Of a stretch of 64,000 nucleotides of DNA, positions 19,386 through 30,141 are shown in pieces. The position numbers and the translations under genes are program-made. This DNA comes from Prostheceraeus crozeri. Its lineage: Eukaryota; Platyhelminthes; Polycladida; Euryleptidae. Positions within the stretch are counted from its first letter, which is position 1; each line of letters starts with the position of its first letter. The stretch lies in NCBI GenBank assembly GCA_907163375.1, contig CAJQUW010010425.1, positions 1 through 64,000 on the forward strand, read 5' to 3'. The notes below the pieces were generated by a model. It was given only the letters and a program-made list of their open reading frames with translations, was not told the DNA's origin and did not search any database.

Positions 19386-21056
19386 CAGTCCGTTTCATAA
19401 AAAAGTGGATCATCCTAAAATTCGACTAAATAAAACATAAGTATGATACAGAAAGCATTTTTCATGTTATTTCATGTCCCTAATATATTTGAATGTCCTT
19501 ATATAATCTGATCAGCTATGATACAGTAACGGTTCTTAAGAAGCTAATATTTTGTGGCTCTACCCTTATTGTCAATGACATCACCAATTCGTCTAGGCAT
19601 TGATTCGATGATATCGTTGATTTTTGACTGATCTAACTTTCTCCACTCTCTTTTTAACAGTGACGTAAGTTGTGATACGCCATCTGTAGGTAACAGTGAA
19701 CGACGAACGTTACGTTTTAGAATACTCCATACATTTTCTATGGGATTCAGATCAGGAGAACGAGCTGGCCAAGATAATGTCCTAGGCCCTAATTGAGACT
19801 TGCAGAAGTTGACTCTACTACTCCTGTGACACGTAGCATTATCATCCATAAATAACCAAATCGATGGATCACCAAGTTGATCTGTCATTTGGGCAATGTT
19901 CATTCGTAAAACATTCACATAGCGTTCAGAATTCATCGTTCCTTGCTGTATGTGAAGTTCAGAGCGGCTATTGGTCCAAATGCCAGCCCAAATCAGTAGA
20001 GTCGCACCACCTTGTACCCGGGGACGATGTAAATGTCTCGGAATTTCCTGATCAGATTTTATCCATAATCTCAATCGACCATCACTATCCTTCAGACGGA
20101 CTGATGCCTCATCAGACCAGACAACCCGATCCCATTGATTTCGCCAGTGACAATGACTCATTGCCCATCTTAGACGTCTTTTTGTATGCTGATCTGATAA
20201 TTCGATCTGAGAGGGCCTCTTACAGCTCTTGAAATTCGACTCAATCAGTCTTCTACGAATAGTGGACTTAGAAATAGACGAGACTAGTGCAGCCATCTCA
20301 GTTAACGAGAGACGTGGATCAACTTTAACAAATCTCAAAATTAGGCGGTCTCTACGTTTGGATGTTTTGCGTGGACGGCCAGAGCCCTCTTTACGACAGA
20401 GTCGAAAATCATCATTATGCCATCGATGCACATTTGTGTAAGGGACATTTAGTCGCTTGCTTGTAGCTCGCAAAGAAAACCCTAGTTCTACTAGCAAGGC
20501 TGACACTTTGCCTTTTGTGAATGCGATCTCGTTATTGTTCATTTGTGCTTTGTATTGTTTTCAACCGGTAAGAGATAGATTTCTAGCTGAAAGCAATCAG
20601 GAGTGCTGCCAACACCACCGCAACGAAGTCAGGAAGCTATGGAACATGAAGTCCAGTTGATCACATGTAGCAGTTACATTATTGTTGATGAATAATGGTG
20701 CTATACTGGCTCTGATTGACCGATTTTCTTTATTTTTGTTTTGCTTGATAGCTTTCGGCTTGTAGAACAACATATTACATAACAAAGGAAACAAATGTAA
20801 TTTTATAAGAGTGAGGTATGATTTTGTATAACATTGCTAAATGAAGATCAAATTATCTACTACTTTTTTTATGTATAACAGGAAAACAACTCAATATTCA
20901 TGCTCCCAATTCCCAACAATTTCCAACAATGATATTAGTAAGCACAACTGACATATCTTCCAAATTTCAGAGAAATTCGTTCAAGTTTGGCGGAGTTAGA
21001 CAAAGTTGAAGTTAAGGCGATGTTTAAGGGTGATCCATTTTCTATGAAACAATCTG
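19386..21056 (-). mobile_element. Tc1/mariner-family transposon, 1671 bp
   Basis: Imperfect terminal inverted repeats of about 30 bp: left CAGTCCGTTTCATAAAAAAG, right (reverse complement) CAGATTGTTTCATAGAAAAT, each continuing GTGGATCAYCCT-like. Flanked by TA at 19384-19385 and 21057-21058, the family's target duplication. It carries one intact transposase gene. It sits within a block C gene, which it splits. Confidence 0.9.
19544..20542 (-). CDS. Tc1-like DD34E transposase, intact
   Basis: 332 aa. N-terminal paired-like helix-turn-helix DNA-binding part (residues about 5-115), then the catalytic domain: first Asp in VVWSDEASV, second in LFMDDNATCH and Glu in SPDLNPIENVW, with 34 residues between the last two. 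Length and order are typical of the family, with no stop or frameshift. It would cut and paste the flanking inverted repeats. The TIRs are diverged, so present activity is uncertain. Confidence 0.93.
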   Translation of the reverse strand: MNNNEIAFTKGKVSALLVELGFSLRATSKRLNVPYTNVHRWHNDDFRLCRKEGSGRPRKTSKRRDRLILRFVKVDPRLSLTEMAALVSSISKSTIRRRLIESNFKSCKRPSQIELSDQHTKRRLRWAMSHCHWRNQWDRVVWSDEASVRLKDSDGRLRLWIKSDQEIPRHLHRPRVQGGATLLIWAGIWTNSRSELHIQQGTMNSERYVNVLRMNIAQMTDQLGDPSIWLFMDDNATCHRSSRVNFCKSQLGPRTLSWPARSPDLNPIENVWSILKRNVRRSLLPTDGVSQLTSLLKREWRKLDQSKINDIIESMPRRIGDVIDNKGRATKY

Positions 21057-21058
21057 TA

Positions 21059-21775
21059 TAAAACCTAAAGGAAAATTATTTTTTACTCAAGATAATTTAG
21101 CTTTTGATTTAAATAGAGATTTTGTAGATCTATTAAGAGGAGGAGAATTGAAAAATTATCATAGAGATGAATTGATAAAATACAAAGCTATTCTAGATAG
21201 TGTAAACGCAGCAAAAAATTCTAAACGTTATAAAGCATTAAATAACTTATTAAATCCGACTGGAATGAGTGCTCCATCTGGAATGACTACATCATGTGGA
21301 ATGGGGGATGTATGCACGAGCGTATGGGGCATAACCAATGAGTACACAAGCATATGGGACATCATATATACCAAGACCAATGGGAACGCCATCAATGAGT
21401 ACACCAGTATATTATGGAACATCATATATACCAAGACCAATGGGAACACCATCAATGAGTTCACCAGTATATGGAATACAACCATCATCATCAGCATATG
21501 GAACATCATCATATGGAGCATCATCATCATCAACAATGATTACACCTTTAAGTGATCCTTCATCAAAAAGAACACGAACAGGACTAAAAGAGACAATGGT
21601 TTTCCTACCTGATGATCCACAAGAATTAATAAATAGATTAGAGATTTTATTAGCTGCAACAAAGGAAGGACATAACTCTAGCTTTAACGAAATACACGCA
21701 ATATTGAAACGGTTATTGGAAAAGAAAATTATAAATAAGAAGGACTACAAAAGTTTATCTAAATTATTTAGTTAA
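21059..21775 (+). pseudogene. Block C protein with Tyr/Pro-rich tandem repeats, split by Tc1
   Basis: Function unknown. Removing the Tc1 element and one TA joins about 10 codons left of 19384 (LGGKPLY...) in frame with KPKGKLFFTQDNLAFDLNRD to the right. The frame 21059-21300 is helical. It then shifts by one base near 21300 and meets a TAA at about 21332-21334 before the repeat region YGTSYIPRPMGTPSMS (two units, 21356-21470). The C-terminus (21600-21775) is a compact helical domain (FLPDDPQELINRLEILLAAT). It is followed within 3 bp by the penton-like gene, in an operon-like layout. Confidence 0.6.
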
Positions 21776-21777
21776 AA

Positions 21778-22566
21778 ATGTCTTCGGCAGAACTAGAAAA
21801 AATTAATAAACATTTAGAAAATTTAACCGAGATTTTGACCTCATCAAAATTTAGTACGACATTAAAATTTATAGAAACTACTTCATCGCATACTTGTAAT
21901 TTAGACCCTATTATTCACTTAGAACAAGACAAACATTATGAAGTAGCATTAACTAGTTTTTCAACATTTAACACTATACAAAATATTATCAAAGATGTAA
22001 ATGACCGATTTAAATATTCTAATGAAAAAGGCAAAACTTGGAAAATACTGACTTTTCTTCCTGGATCTTATGAAGTTGAATCGATTTCCAATGAAATAAA
22101 AAGACATTTAGGTATTCAATTTAGAGACAAGAAACAATTACATTTCGCAGTTGAACCAGCAGTAAATAAATTTTCTCTTACTTTAGATGAAAATCATCAA
22201 GTTGATTTTGATATTGACAAATCTTTATCAAGACTATTAGGATTTAAAAAGAAACTCTATGCACAAGGTTTTCATATCAGTGAAAATATACCTAAAATAA
22301 CTGAAATAAATTCAATCAACGTTCAGTGTGATATTATAGAAGGTGGTTATGTTAATGGAAAGCTAACAAATCATATCTTCAGTTATCCTGCATTTACAGT
22401 TCGGATTGGTTACAGTTTAAATGTAATCCCAAAATCATTAATATATTTTCCAGTTACAAGAAAAACAATTAATTCAAATACCATTAGAATAACAGATGAG
22501 AAAGGAAAGGCAATAAATTTTGGAGGTGAAGAGATTATGATAGATCTATTATTACAAGAGGTGTAA
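21778..22566 (+). CDS. Penton-like / minor capsid protein candidate
   Basis: 262 aa, intact. A short N-terminal helix is followed by a beta-rich domain: HYEVALTSFSTFNTIQNI, FLPGSYEVESISNEIKRHLG and a C-terminal jelly-roll-like half (GYVNGKLTNHIFSYPAFTV ... INFGGEEIMIDLLLQEV). Proteins with this YEVAL...GSYE pattern occur in Polinton-type elements and are thought to be single-jelly-roll coat proteins; I infer the role. Directly after the Tyr-rich gene and before the packaging ATPase. Confidence 0.5.
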   Translation: MSSAELEKINKHLENLTEILTSSKFSTTLKFIETTSSHTCNLDPIIHLEQDKHYEVALTSFSTFNTIQNIIKDVNDRFKYSNEKGKTWKILTFLPGSYEVESISNEIKRHLGIQFRDKKQLHFAVEPAVNKFSLTLDENHQVDFDIDKSLSRLLGFKKKLYAQGFHISENIPKITEINSINVQCDIIEGGYVNGKLTNHIFSYPAFTVRIGYSLNVIPKSLIYFPVTRKTINSNTIRITDEKGKAINFGGEEIMIDLLLQEV

Positions 22567-22627
22567 ATCTCTTGTGGAACTTCGTTCCGGCGTGAAGTTT
22601 AATTTTTCTTAAAAATATTGACTTAAA
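22567..22627. repeat. Hairpin module downstream of the penton-like gene
   Basis: GGAAC-TTC-GTTCC with flanking ACTTC/GAAGT-like bases at 22575-22600, the same small-stem style as in blocks A and B, here in a spacer. Confidence 0.55.
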
Positions 22628-23408
22628 ATGAGTGAAAACAGTTCTGTAAAATACCCACTAAACAAGAAAGTGAAATTCAATCATCATCATAACTTGTCAA
22701 ATAAAGTTTTATCAGTTATCTGTGGAAGATGAGGTTGTGGAAAAACGTATCTATTATTTAAAATTCTCACGACACCCAACTTTTTTGGATTATAACAATC
22801 TTATCATTTATACAACAACAGCAGAACAACCTATTTATCAATTTTTGAAATATGGCTTTGAAAATAATCTTACAAAATCAGCTATAGCTTCACTGTTTGA
22901 AGAATATGAAAAATCGGAGTATGAAGAGGAAATAAGTTCCTGGTATGAAGAAGCAGCGAAAAATAAACAATTAGTAGAACCCGAAATAAATAAACACATA
23001 TCGATGCAATTAATAGATGATAGTGGTAATATGCAAGATCCTAGTAAACTAAATAAAACGAAAAAACATTGTGTCGTGTTTGATGATTGTGTTAATAACA
23101 AGGATCAGGCAGTTCAGAGAAATTATTTTACAAGAGGACGACACAATAACTGTGGTGTCTTTTATTTGACGCAAAGTTATTCACTAGATGGCAGCGTTAT
23201 TAGAAAGAATGCTAATATTTTTATGCTTTTCGAAATCAATTCAAGAAACCGAAGTGATTTGTTAAGAGACTTATGTATAAGAAATAAAGATGACTTTAAA
23301 CAATCTTGCAGTAATGGTCAAACGATTATGGATTTATCACAATCAATATCGATAAAAAGGTACATGATAGAGTTATCGAACAATTATTCTCTGACTGAAA
23401 GTGAATAG
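22628..23408 (+). pseudogene. A32/FtsK-HerA-type DNA packaging ATPase (block C)
   Basis: ATG at 22628. The Walker A region reads VICGR-stop-GCGKTYLL, with a TGA at 22730-22732 inside the P-loop, and the frame shifts near 22780 into the open frame that runs to 23408. Walker B is CVVFDDC, followed by NNCGVFYLTQSY (sensor-like). Family role: pumping DNA into capsids. Two lesions make it non-functional. It converges with the block C polymerase. A different ATPase lies at 27746-28430. Confidence 0.75.
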
Positions 23409-23429
23409 AAATGTTCTCTGACTAGTGCA

Positions 23430-26400
23430 TTATAATTCCTCTTCCCAGTCTTCACTATCAGTGTATTCACTATCACTGTATTCCATTATATTACATTCTT
23501 TTTTTATTCGATGAAATATTTCGTCTTGAACATCTTCTCCGTTATAAGGTAGCATAATACCATTTGCATCAGGTGCTTGACGTTTAAGAATATTTATTTT
23601 ACCAGTGAATCTCTTTTCTTCAGTGTTATTATTTTTATCAGGAATACTAATACCAGTTTCTAAAGATCTTTTCCATGGTTTATTAACAATTGCTGTCAAT
23701 GTTTCGCCATAGTATAATTGTATAAAATCTTCTACTTTTACTTTAGTTTTTGTATAGCCTTTAAATGTTTTCTTTTCGGCTATTCTTCCATGTTCATCTA
23801 CAGTGATACAATATTTTTTTAGGAGCAATGAATATTGCAAATATAATTCCGCCATTCCCATAATAATTTTTCCCTTGACACAATTCCCCACCAACATATC
23901 CAGTAGCATCTAATTTATTGAAGAGTTCATTGGAAATGTATATTGAATCAGCATCTGTATAATGTATGTATTTTTCTTTGAAACCATTAATTTCTAAAAT
24001 AGAATTGTTCATGATTCGTCTAGAGTGAGTAAGAATAAAAGAACCTAAATGTGATGGCATGAATGATGTCTTTTCAGTGTCTGCAATATTAGCTTTAAGA
24101 AATTCATCATCTTCCATTTCTACTTTCACTAAGAATTGTTCATCATTTACTTTTTCAAAATCTTTTACTTCTTGAGTGAAATTTTTTCTCAATGTATTCT
24201 CATTCCATAAATGATATTTAGTGGTTATGTCTTTTTGTACGGTTTTTCCATATAGTGAATTCATTAATAATTTAATTAACTCATCGTCTACAGTGTTTCC
24301 TTTTATTTTAAATTGTTTTCTTAAATTGAAGAGCTTTTCAATGTATTTTCGAAATGGTGAAACGTGATAATTTTCTTCATAGATTATACCATCTGTAATA
24401 GATAATATTTTTCCACCACATCTAACAATTTCCTGTATGTCTACAGAAGTTAATACATCATAACACATTCCATTCCTAAACCTTATTATTTCTTGATTGC
24501 AATTGTTTTCATTTTTTACCTTATCTTTCGCTGAAACTGGTTGGAAAAACATATCATCAGGATAATGAAACACAACTAAGAATATTCCAGTTTTAGGACG
24601 AAATGATTGAGTGTTAAATTGATATAATACTGCTTGTTCTTCTTCTTGTCTAAATTTTCTAGCTGATTCAGCTTTAGGGTATTCTGAATGTTCATCATAC
24701 ATAGCTGATGGATATAAAGATGTTGCATCAAAAGCCATTAAGAATTCATTTTGTTGTTCGAGTAGTTTATGTTCAATTTCTTTACAAAGATCATTCTTGT
24801 CTTGCAACTGATTATACTCTTTCATTAAATCTATTAAATTATCACCAGGTAAATACCGCTGTAATATTGCTATCAAGATGTTACAAAATGGAGATATATA
24901 ATTTCTTATATTTGCGGACACTCTTCCACCTTTAACAGATTTTCTAACATAGTTTTTAGTCCATAAATCAGTATGTGAGTGTATAAGTGTATTGTCCTCT
25001 TGTACGCTCTTAATCCAACCGCTAAATGTTAAAGCGGAGGATGTTAAATTAGTAGTTATATCTTCACCAATTAATTCTTGCATAACATTAGTATAGTTGT
25101 AGATACAAAATGCTAATGAAAGAACATCGTTAATTAAATGCGGTTTCCACTCATGTTCTTTTTCTTTATAATTGTCATGTGTAATTTCTCCAATTTCATA
25201 ATTTAATTTACACATATTGGTGGGTATTTTAAAATTCTCGCACCATTTGGAAAGACTCGTTTTCACGTGTTGATAGCTACATTTCATTACAATAGTTTGT
25301 AGTGGTAGTATATGAGGATTTCGTTTGGAAGATTGTTGGTTAGATCTAGAGGAACATTGTTGCTTTGATCTAGAGGAAAGTTGGATATACTTACTAACAC
25401 TTTCAGTTGTATAAGGATTTTGTAAAGAAGCACTAAGTATTCCTCTTGATGTTTTAAGCGGTGGTTTAGTTAATTTAAAATTAGATTTTATCGGAAAATA
25501 TGAATCGAATCCTGATGAATTGTGCGCTATTAAAGTTATTTTCGGATAATTAAAAGATCCAAGGTTTTTGAAAAATTGATGCAGCGGACATTCATCTTGT
25601 TTCCTAATAAAGATTTTCACACAACGTTGAAGTTTGTTAAGTTCTTGTTCAGTTAAGTTATTGTATTCACTTATCTGTTTCTTAAGTTCTTTAACTGCAT
25701 GTTCATCCTTACTACTTTTTATTTTAATCATATCGCGTAACAATCGTGCGTCTACTTCTTCCAATCTTCGCTTCGGTAAGCAACGCATGAATTTATTGAA
25801 ATTGATAGCAGCTAAAGCATAAGGAATAGGATGAGCTGTTGGACAACGAGGATCTGGATAAGTTTCGAGATCCAATATATATGTTGAACCATGGTCAACA
25901 AGTAGTTTCTTTGTTGCGGTTTTATACGGAAGTGTTGTTAGATTTTCGTCAGTAACTGTTTTATATATTGGTTTGAAATTATTTTCAATTTCTCTAATAG
26001 CTGCGGGTTTATGATTCTTGTCTATCAAACAATAGTGTCCTATTGATGAACCTTCGTGAGAATAATTGTAATAAACGTAATTATGAGTTGCTGTAATACC
26101 TCTAGGATTTAAATGACGATTAGTAGGGCTGTAATACTGAACACATTCTCCAAAGTATTTATTGAATTGAGAAAATTTGCAGTTTGACATTACTCCTGTT
26201 CTAGATGTAGCTTTCTCTTTATATAAAAACTCATTAAACATCTCGAACATAATTTTAGCTTCTTCTTGATTGAAACCACGTAAGGCGTTGTAACATTTTA
26301 TAAAGCAGAAATCTTCAGAAGGAATGTAGCAATATTGTCTGATGTATTCTTTGATTCTATATTTCATGTTAATACCAGCACCTCTATGTGATCTTTGTAC

Positions 26401-26922
26401 TAGCTTCATTCCAAAATCTTCGTATTTGAGACTACCTGTAAAAACCCATTCATTAGTATCTGATTTGTCATCTAGATTACGACGCCATGTTTCAAATGAA
26501 TTTTTATTATAAAATGTAGCGTAAAAATTTTGTATTATGGTTTCATCTTCTTTGATTATTACACCAAATAAATTTAAAACTTTCCCATTTCGTAAAAGGT
26601 CACGTATATCATTTACTATATTAGTAAAAAGTTCATTTTCATACGTGATTTCGTTCGGATTAAACAGATTCAATAGATCGTCACCAAGTCTATCATTAGA
26701 GAATATATCAGTTTCTAATGTTTCTAATGTTTCCCTTGTTCTACGTGTCTGTTTTTTAATATTACGTTTAATACTACGCTTAATACTACGTTTAGTGCGT
26801 TTCTGTTTTTTAATACGTTTACGTTTCTTTAATGAAGCAACTTATGAATCAAATTCAGCAATTTGTTTCTTGATTAATTCGTCAATCGTATGTTCTGATC
26901 CTTTATTCATTTTACCATTCAT
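23430..26922 (-). pseudogene. Protein-primed family B DNA polymerase (block C), two lesions
   Basis: Starts at ATG 26922. A TAA at 26842-26844 interrupts a very basic leader (KRKRIKKQKR, then KRSIK repeats), then the frame is open to 23794. Exo I LDLETYPD, Exo II IAHNSSGFDSYF, Exo III region INDVLSLAF; palm motifs FDATSLYPSAM, LLMNSLYGKTV and YTDADSIYI are all present. Near 23820 a run of seven A (minus strand) carries a one-base shift; the C-terminal 130 or so residues continue in the other frame (23909-23430) with an acidic end. Unlike the block A polymerase it has no N-terminal zinc finger and little similarity outside motifs. All catalytic motifs are intact. Confidence 0.88.
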
Positions 26923-26961
26923 ATTTTTAAAAGAAAAAATTATGTTTTTTTATTTTTATTT

Positions 26962-27288
26962 TTAAATATATACAGGAATATTTAGTTGATGTAATGTTTC
27001 TAACTCATACTTTGTTAAATTTTCTTTCTTAACCAACCACCATAAATTATTATACGCTAAAAATACTCTGAAACTTCGTAGACAAACTGGAAAGGTTTTT
27101 GTTTTAGTGTAACTTCTTATACCGTGTTTTATTTTATAGTCTTTAACGAACTCTATGTATTATTAATGGTAATAAAATTTAACTTCTTTCTTCGAATTTA
27201 CAGGATTTGTAGGATGCCTATAATCTTTTATAACTGGTACATGCTCTATTTTGTTAACCATGTGTACATGCTCTATTTTGTTAACCAT
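26962..27288 (-). pseudogene. Small unknown gene with two in-frame stops
   Basis: ATG at 27288. Opens with a duplicated 27-bp unit encoding MVNKIEHVH twice, followed by about 30 residues, two consecutive TAA codons, then some 55 more codons (TKTFPVCLRSFRVFLAYNNL) to TAA at 26962. Not recognised. Weak call, based on coding-like continuity and on position between two block genes of the same strand. Confidence 0.35.
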
Positions 27289-27304
27289 ATTTTTTATAAC
27301 GAAT

Positions 27305-27706
27305 TTACATTTCACTTAACTCGTTAAATATTGGTTTTATATCATTTAATGTGTTCTTAGCATCATAAATTAAAGGTTTCACACTTTTCAATACATCTCG
27401 GAAATCACTAATTCCTGTTCGTATAGCATCTAGTCCATCCCTATTTTCTAATCGTTTAAGAGTTTGAATGCCTAACACATTATTCAGATAACGATCGAAA
27501 TAGAAGTAAAAAGTTTCAGGTATAATCGTTAGTGGTTCAAGTGATTCGTTTTCTAAAAAGATAGTTATTTCTTCCATGATATGAGTTGATAGATTTTTCG
27601 TAGCTGCGTAAGCGCTGATATCAAAATCTGATGAATTGTTATATAAGTCATGTTCACTATCTACCAATACATTTAAATCTTTATCATATACTTGCATTTG
27701 GTTCAT
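27305..27706 (-). CDS. Unknown 133-aa protein
   Basis: ATG at 27706. Acidic N-terminal half, helical C-terminal half (FRDVLKSVKPLIYDAKNTL). No recognisable domain. Between the small broken gene and the second ATPase on the same strand, so part of the same minus-strand array. Confidence 0.45.
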   Translation of the reverse strand: MNQMQVYDKDLNVLVDSEHDLYNNSSDFDISAYAATKNLSTHIMEEITIFLENESLEPLTIIPETFYFYFDRYLNNVLGIQTLKRLENRDGLDAIRTGISDFRDVLKSVKPLIYDAKNTLNDIKPIFNELSEM

Positions 27707-27745
27707 AATAGTATCAACATGTATTATACCATATTTAACATGTGT

Positions 27746-28430
27746 TTATTTTGCCAAAGGTAAAGTTAGTTTATAATTTCTCTTGATATCCTCAAAGAAT
27801 GCTGTATTATTTTGTGTAGTTGTATAAAAGGTTTCAACGTTTTCTCTAATCTTATTATCTACGTCACAAGCTTTATGAGCTAATACAACTATTCGTCTAT
27901 GATGGTGACGACCTTTTGTAAATATTTCTGATATGTTCTTTTGTTTCACTAAACTAGCTACATCATCTAATATTAGTAAAGAGTTCTGTTCATATGTACC
28001 CGCAAAATTTTCCATATCTTCTAACATATATATAAATTTTCTATACCATAAACATTAGAATATCGTTTCCATTCGTCAGACTGCATACAGAAAATATGTA
28101 CATCTTCTTCATCGAAATGTTGTTGGATATACTTACGCATAAATGTTGTCTTTCCACTCCCTGCCTTACCATAAACAATAAAATGTAGGTTCTCTTGTAT
28201 TAACTGTCCTGCTGGTTTCGTTCTGTATTGAGATGGAGACTTCCAACCTTTAAAGTCTTTTGTTTGTTCTTGATAAAACGCAACCTTTATTTGTTCTTGC
28301 GTTTGGAAAAAACCTAGGTAGTTTAAGAAACGATATATAAGATAAAGAATAATACATATGATAATAATTTTTACACAATGAAATTGTAGAAACTCAAAGA
28401 GACGTTCAAAATCGGAACTATTTTTAATTT
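27746..28430 (-). pseudogene. Second packaging-type P-loop ATPase
   Basis: From about 28415 a frame with a membrane-like segment (IIIICIILYLIYRFLNYLGF) leads to Walker A VYGKAGSGKTTFM and ends at a stop at about 28026. The next frame (28027-27746) continues with Walker B SLLILDDV and RRIVVLAHK. The change of frame falls in a TATATAT run, so an indel there is likely. No start codon is seen upstream of 28430, where a palindromic cluster begins. Related in type, not closely in sequence, to the ATPase at 22628. Confidence 0.7.
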
Positions 28431-28435
28431 TTTAT

Positions 28436-28616
28436 ATGGGAAAAACACTTCAAAGTCCGGACGTCCGGACTTGTGTCCGACACTCCTTTGAGTGTGTTAT
28501 GCCTCTATAGCACCTCCGGACTACTACGGAATTTGTAGTCCGAGGCTTAAAAAGAGGCAAGACACTCAAGTGAGTGTATGGACACGAGCTCCGGACTACT
28601 ACGGACACAAAGTTAA
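28436..28616. repeat. Palindromic cluster
   Basis: Contains the perfect 20-bp palindrome AAGTCCGGACGTCCGGACTT (28452-28471), the stem ACACTC-CTTT-GAGTGT (about 28478-28494), and two GACTAC/GTAGTC-type stems around CTCCGGACTACTACGGA. No gene. Separates the zinc-finger gene from the ATPase. Confidence 0.75.
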
Positions 28617-29219
28617 TTACACATGACAAATTGTTGCATGACGTGAGAAGTTTCTCTTCAATAAAACTTTGCTACAGTTATTACATCTCACTTGTGTTTT
28701 TAAACATTCTTTACATTGGTATTTACTATCATAAAATTCTGTTTTGGGTTTAAGAATTTGACAACTAGTACATTTACGCGTGCCAATCATACATGAATTA
28801 GAATGATTAGTAAAACCCTGACTAGTAAAAAATTTATTACAATTCAAACATTGTCTATCTCTTATTTTTGCTTGTGGTGGTAATTGACATATCTTTTGAT
28901 GACGTACAAAATTTTTAGATCTTATACTTTTTCAACAATCATTACACGTTCTTTTTACTTGTGGTACCATTTGTTGTTGAGCAGGTTGTATTATTTGTGG
29001 TACCATTTGTTGTTGTTGTTGAGCAGGTTGCGCTTGTACCATTTGTTGTTGTTGAGCAGGTTGTATAATTTGTGGTACCATTTGTTGTTGTTGTTGGGTA
29101 GGTTGTACTTGTACATGTGTTGGATGTACTGTTGGATGTACTGTTGCATGTACTACTTTCATTTGTTTATTTAGTAATGCTTTATTACGAAAAGATAAAT
29201 TACAGATTTCGCATAACAT
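28617..29219 (-). pseudogene. Multi-zinc-finger protein with one in-frame TGA
   Basis: ATG at 29219, divergent from the fibre gene of copy B. First a C2H2-like finger (CEICNLSF ... H), then a Gln/Pro-rich repeat region (QQQMVPQIIQPAQQQ units), then after the TGA at 28932-28934, in the same frame, finger-like segments: RHQKIC, CLNCNKFFTSQGFTNHSNSC, CTSC ... CKEC, and CNNCSKVLLKRNFSRHATIC. DNA binding is likely. The TGA splits a C-x2-C finger, so it is probably a recent mutation. It takes the place held by the 460-aa gene in block A. Confidence 0.7.
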
Positions 29220-29239
29220 ATTTTTAAACAGAAAAAATT

Positions 29240-30114
29240 ATGTTAACAAATGTTGGAGGATCTGCTTACATTCCAAATAATCAAGAATCAGAAATAGAAC
29301 TAGACAGCTGTGTCATGAAAACTGGAGACGTTTTAACAGGTCCGTTACATCTTTCTATTCTTCCACAACAAAATACTGAGTTAACAAGTAAAGAATATGT
29401 TGATAGACAGTTCGATAGAATTGTGACACTGCTGGCTCCACTAATGAAGGAAACAAAGCTTCTAAAGCAGAATGATGAAAGACTGAAAGAAAAGCTAACA
29501 GACCTAAGGACAAAACAAACACATCTAAGCACCAAACATGGAAATATAGAAGCAGATATATCAAAACTTCATGAAAAAATAACAGAATATTCAAAGATTG
29601 TAATCCTATTATCAATAAATTTAAAGTCTGCAATTATAAAGAATAAACATCAAACTAAACAACTGAAAGAAGAATTGAAGAATGAACTAGAAAAATTTTC
29701 CGATAAGAATCAAAAATTATTACAACAGTTGCAACAGCTGCAATCTACATTCCAAAAAAGTGTTGATGAATTGAGTACCAGAATTACACAACAAGTGAAC
29801 TTCATGATAGAATGATAAATGAAGTGAAAGCACTTAATCAAAAGGTTAGCGAATTGAAGATCCTTAAAACGAATTCAGAAAATGAAATAAAGAAAAATTG
29901 TAAAGGAAATAAGGGAAATAAGTAACAGTTGAATGTCGTTAAAGTTCAATTGAATGCTCTTAAAACGGCGTTGAAGATGAATAAGGAGAAAATGCAAGTT
30001 AATAAAAAAGAAATTAAAATACATCACACGCTGCTTGACGCAACAGATAAAGTGCAAAAGCAAATTAATAAAGTAATCACGCGGTTGTTGTCCATTCACA
30101 AACGTAAATCTTAA
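29240..30114 (+). pseudogene. Fibre-like coiled-coil protein, decayed (copy B)
   Basis: Paralogue of 5216-6103. The N-terminal phage-fibre-like motif (MKTGDVLTGPLHLSILP ... SKEYVDRQ) is kept. The coiled coil has a frameshift near 29795 and a TAA near 29922-29925; the end again reads LLSIHKRKS. Confidence 0.75.
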
Positions 30115-30141
30115 TTACAAACTTAAATTTAAGCTTAAAAA

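Noticed and set aside
13223..19540. LTRs around the BEL/Pao remnant
   Set aside because: Compared 13223-13514 with 19140-19385 by eye; no convincing match.
21228..21536. Minus-strand Met-rich frame
   Set aside because: Mirror of the Tyr-rich repeat gene on the plus strand.
28884..29174. Plus-strand Leu/Tyr-rich frame
   Set aside because: Antisense of the Gln-rich repeats of the zinc-finger gene.
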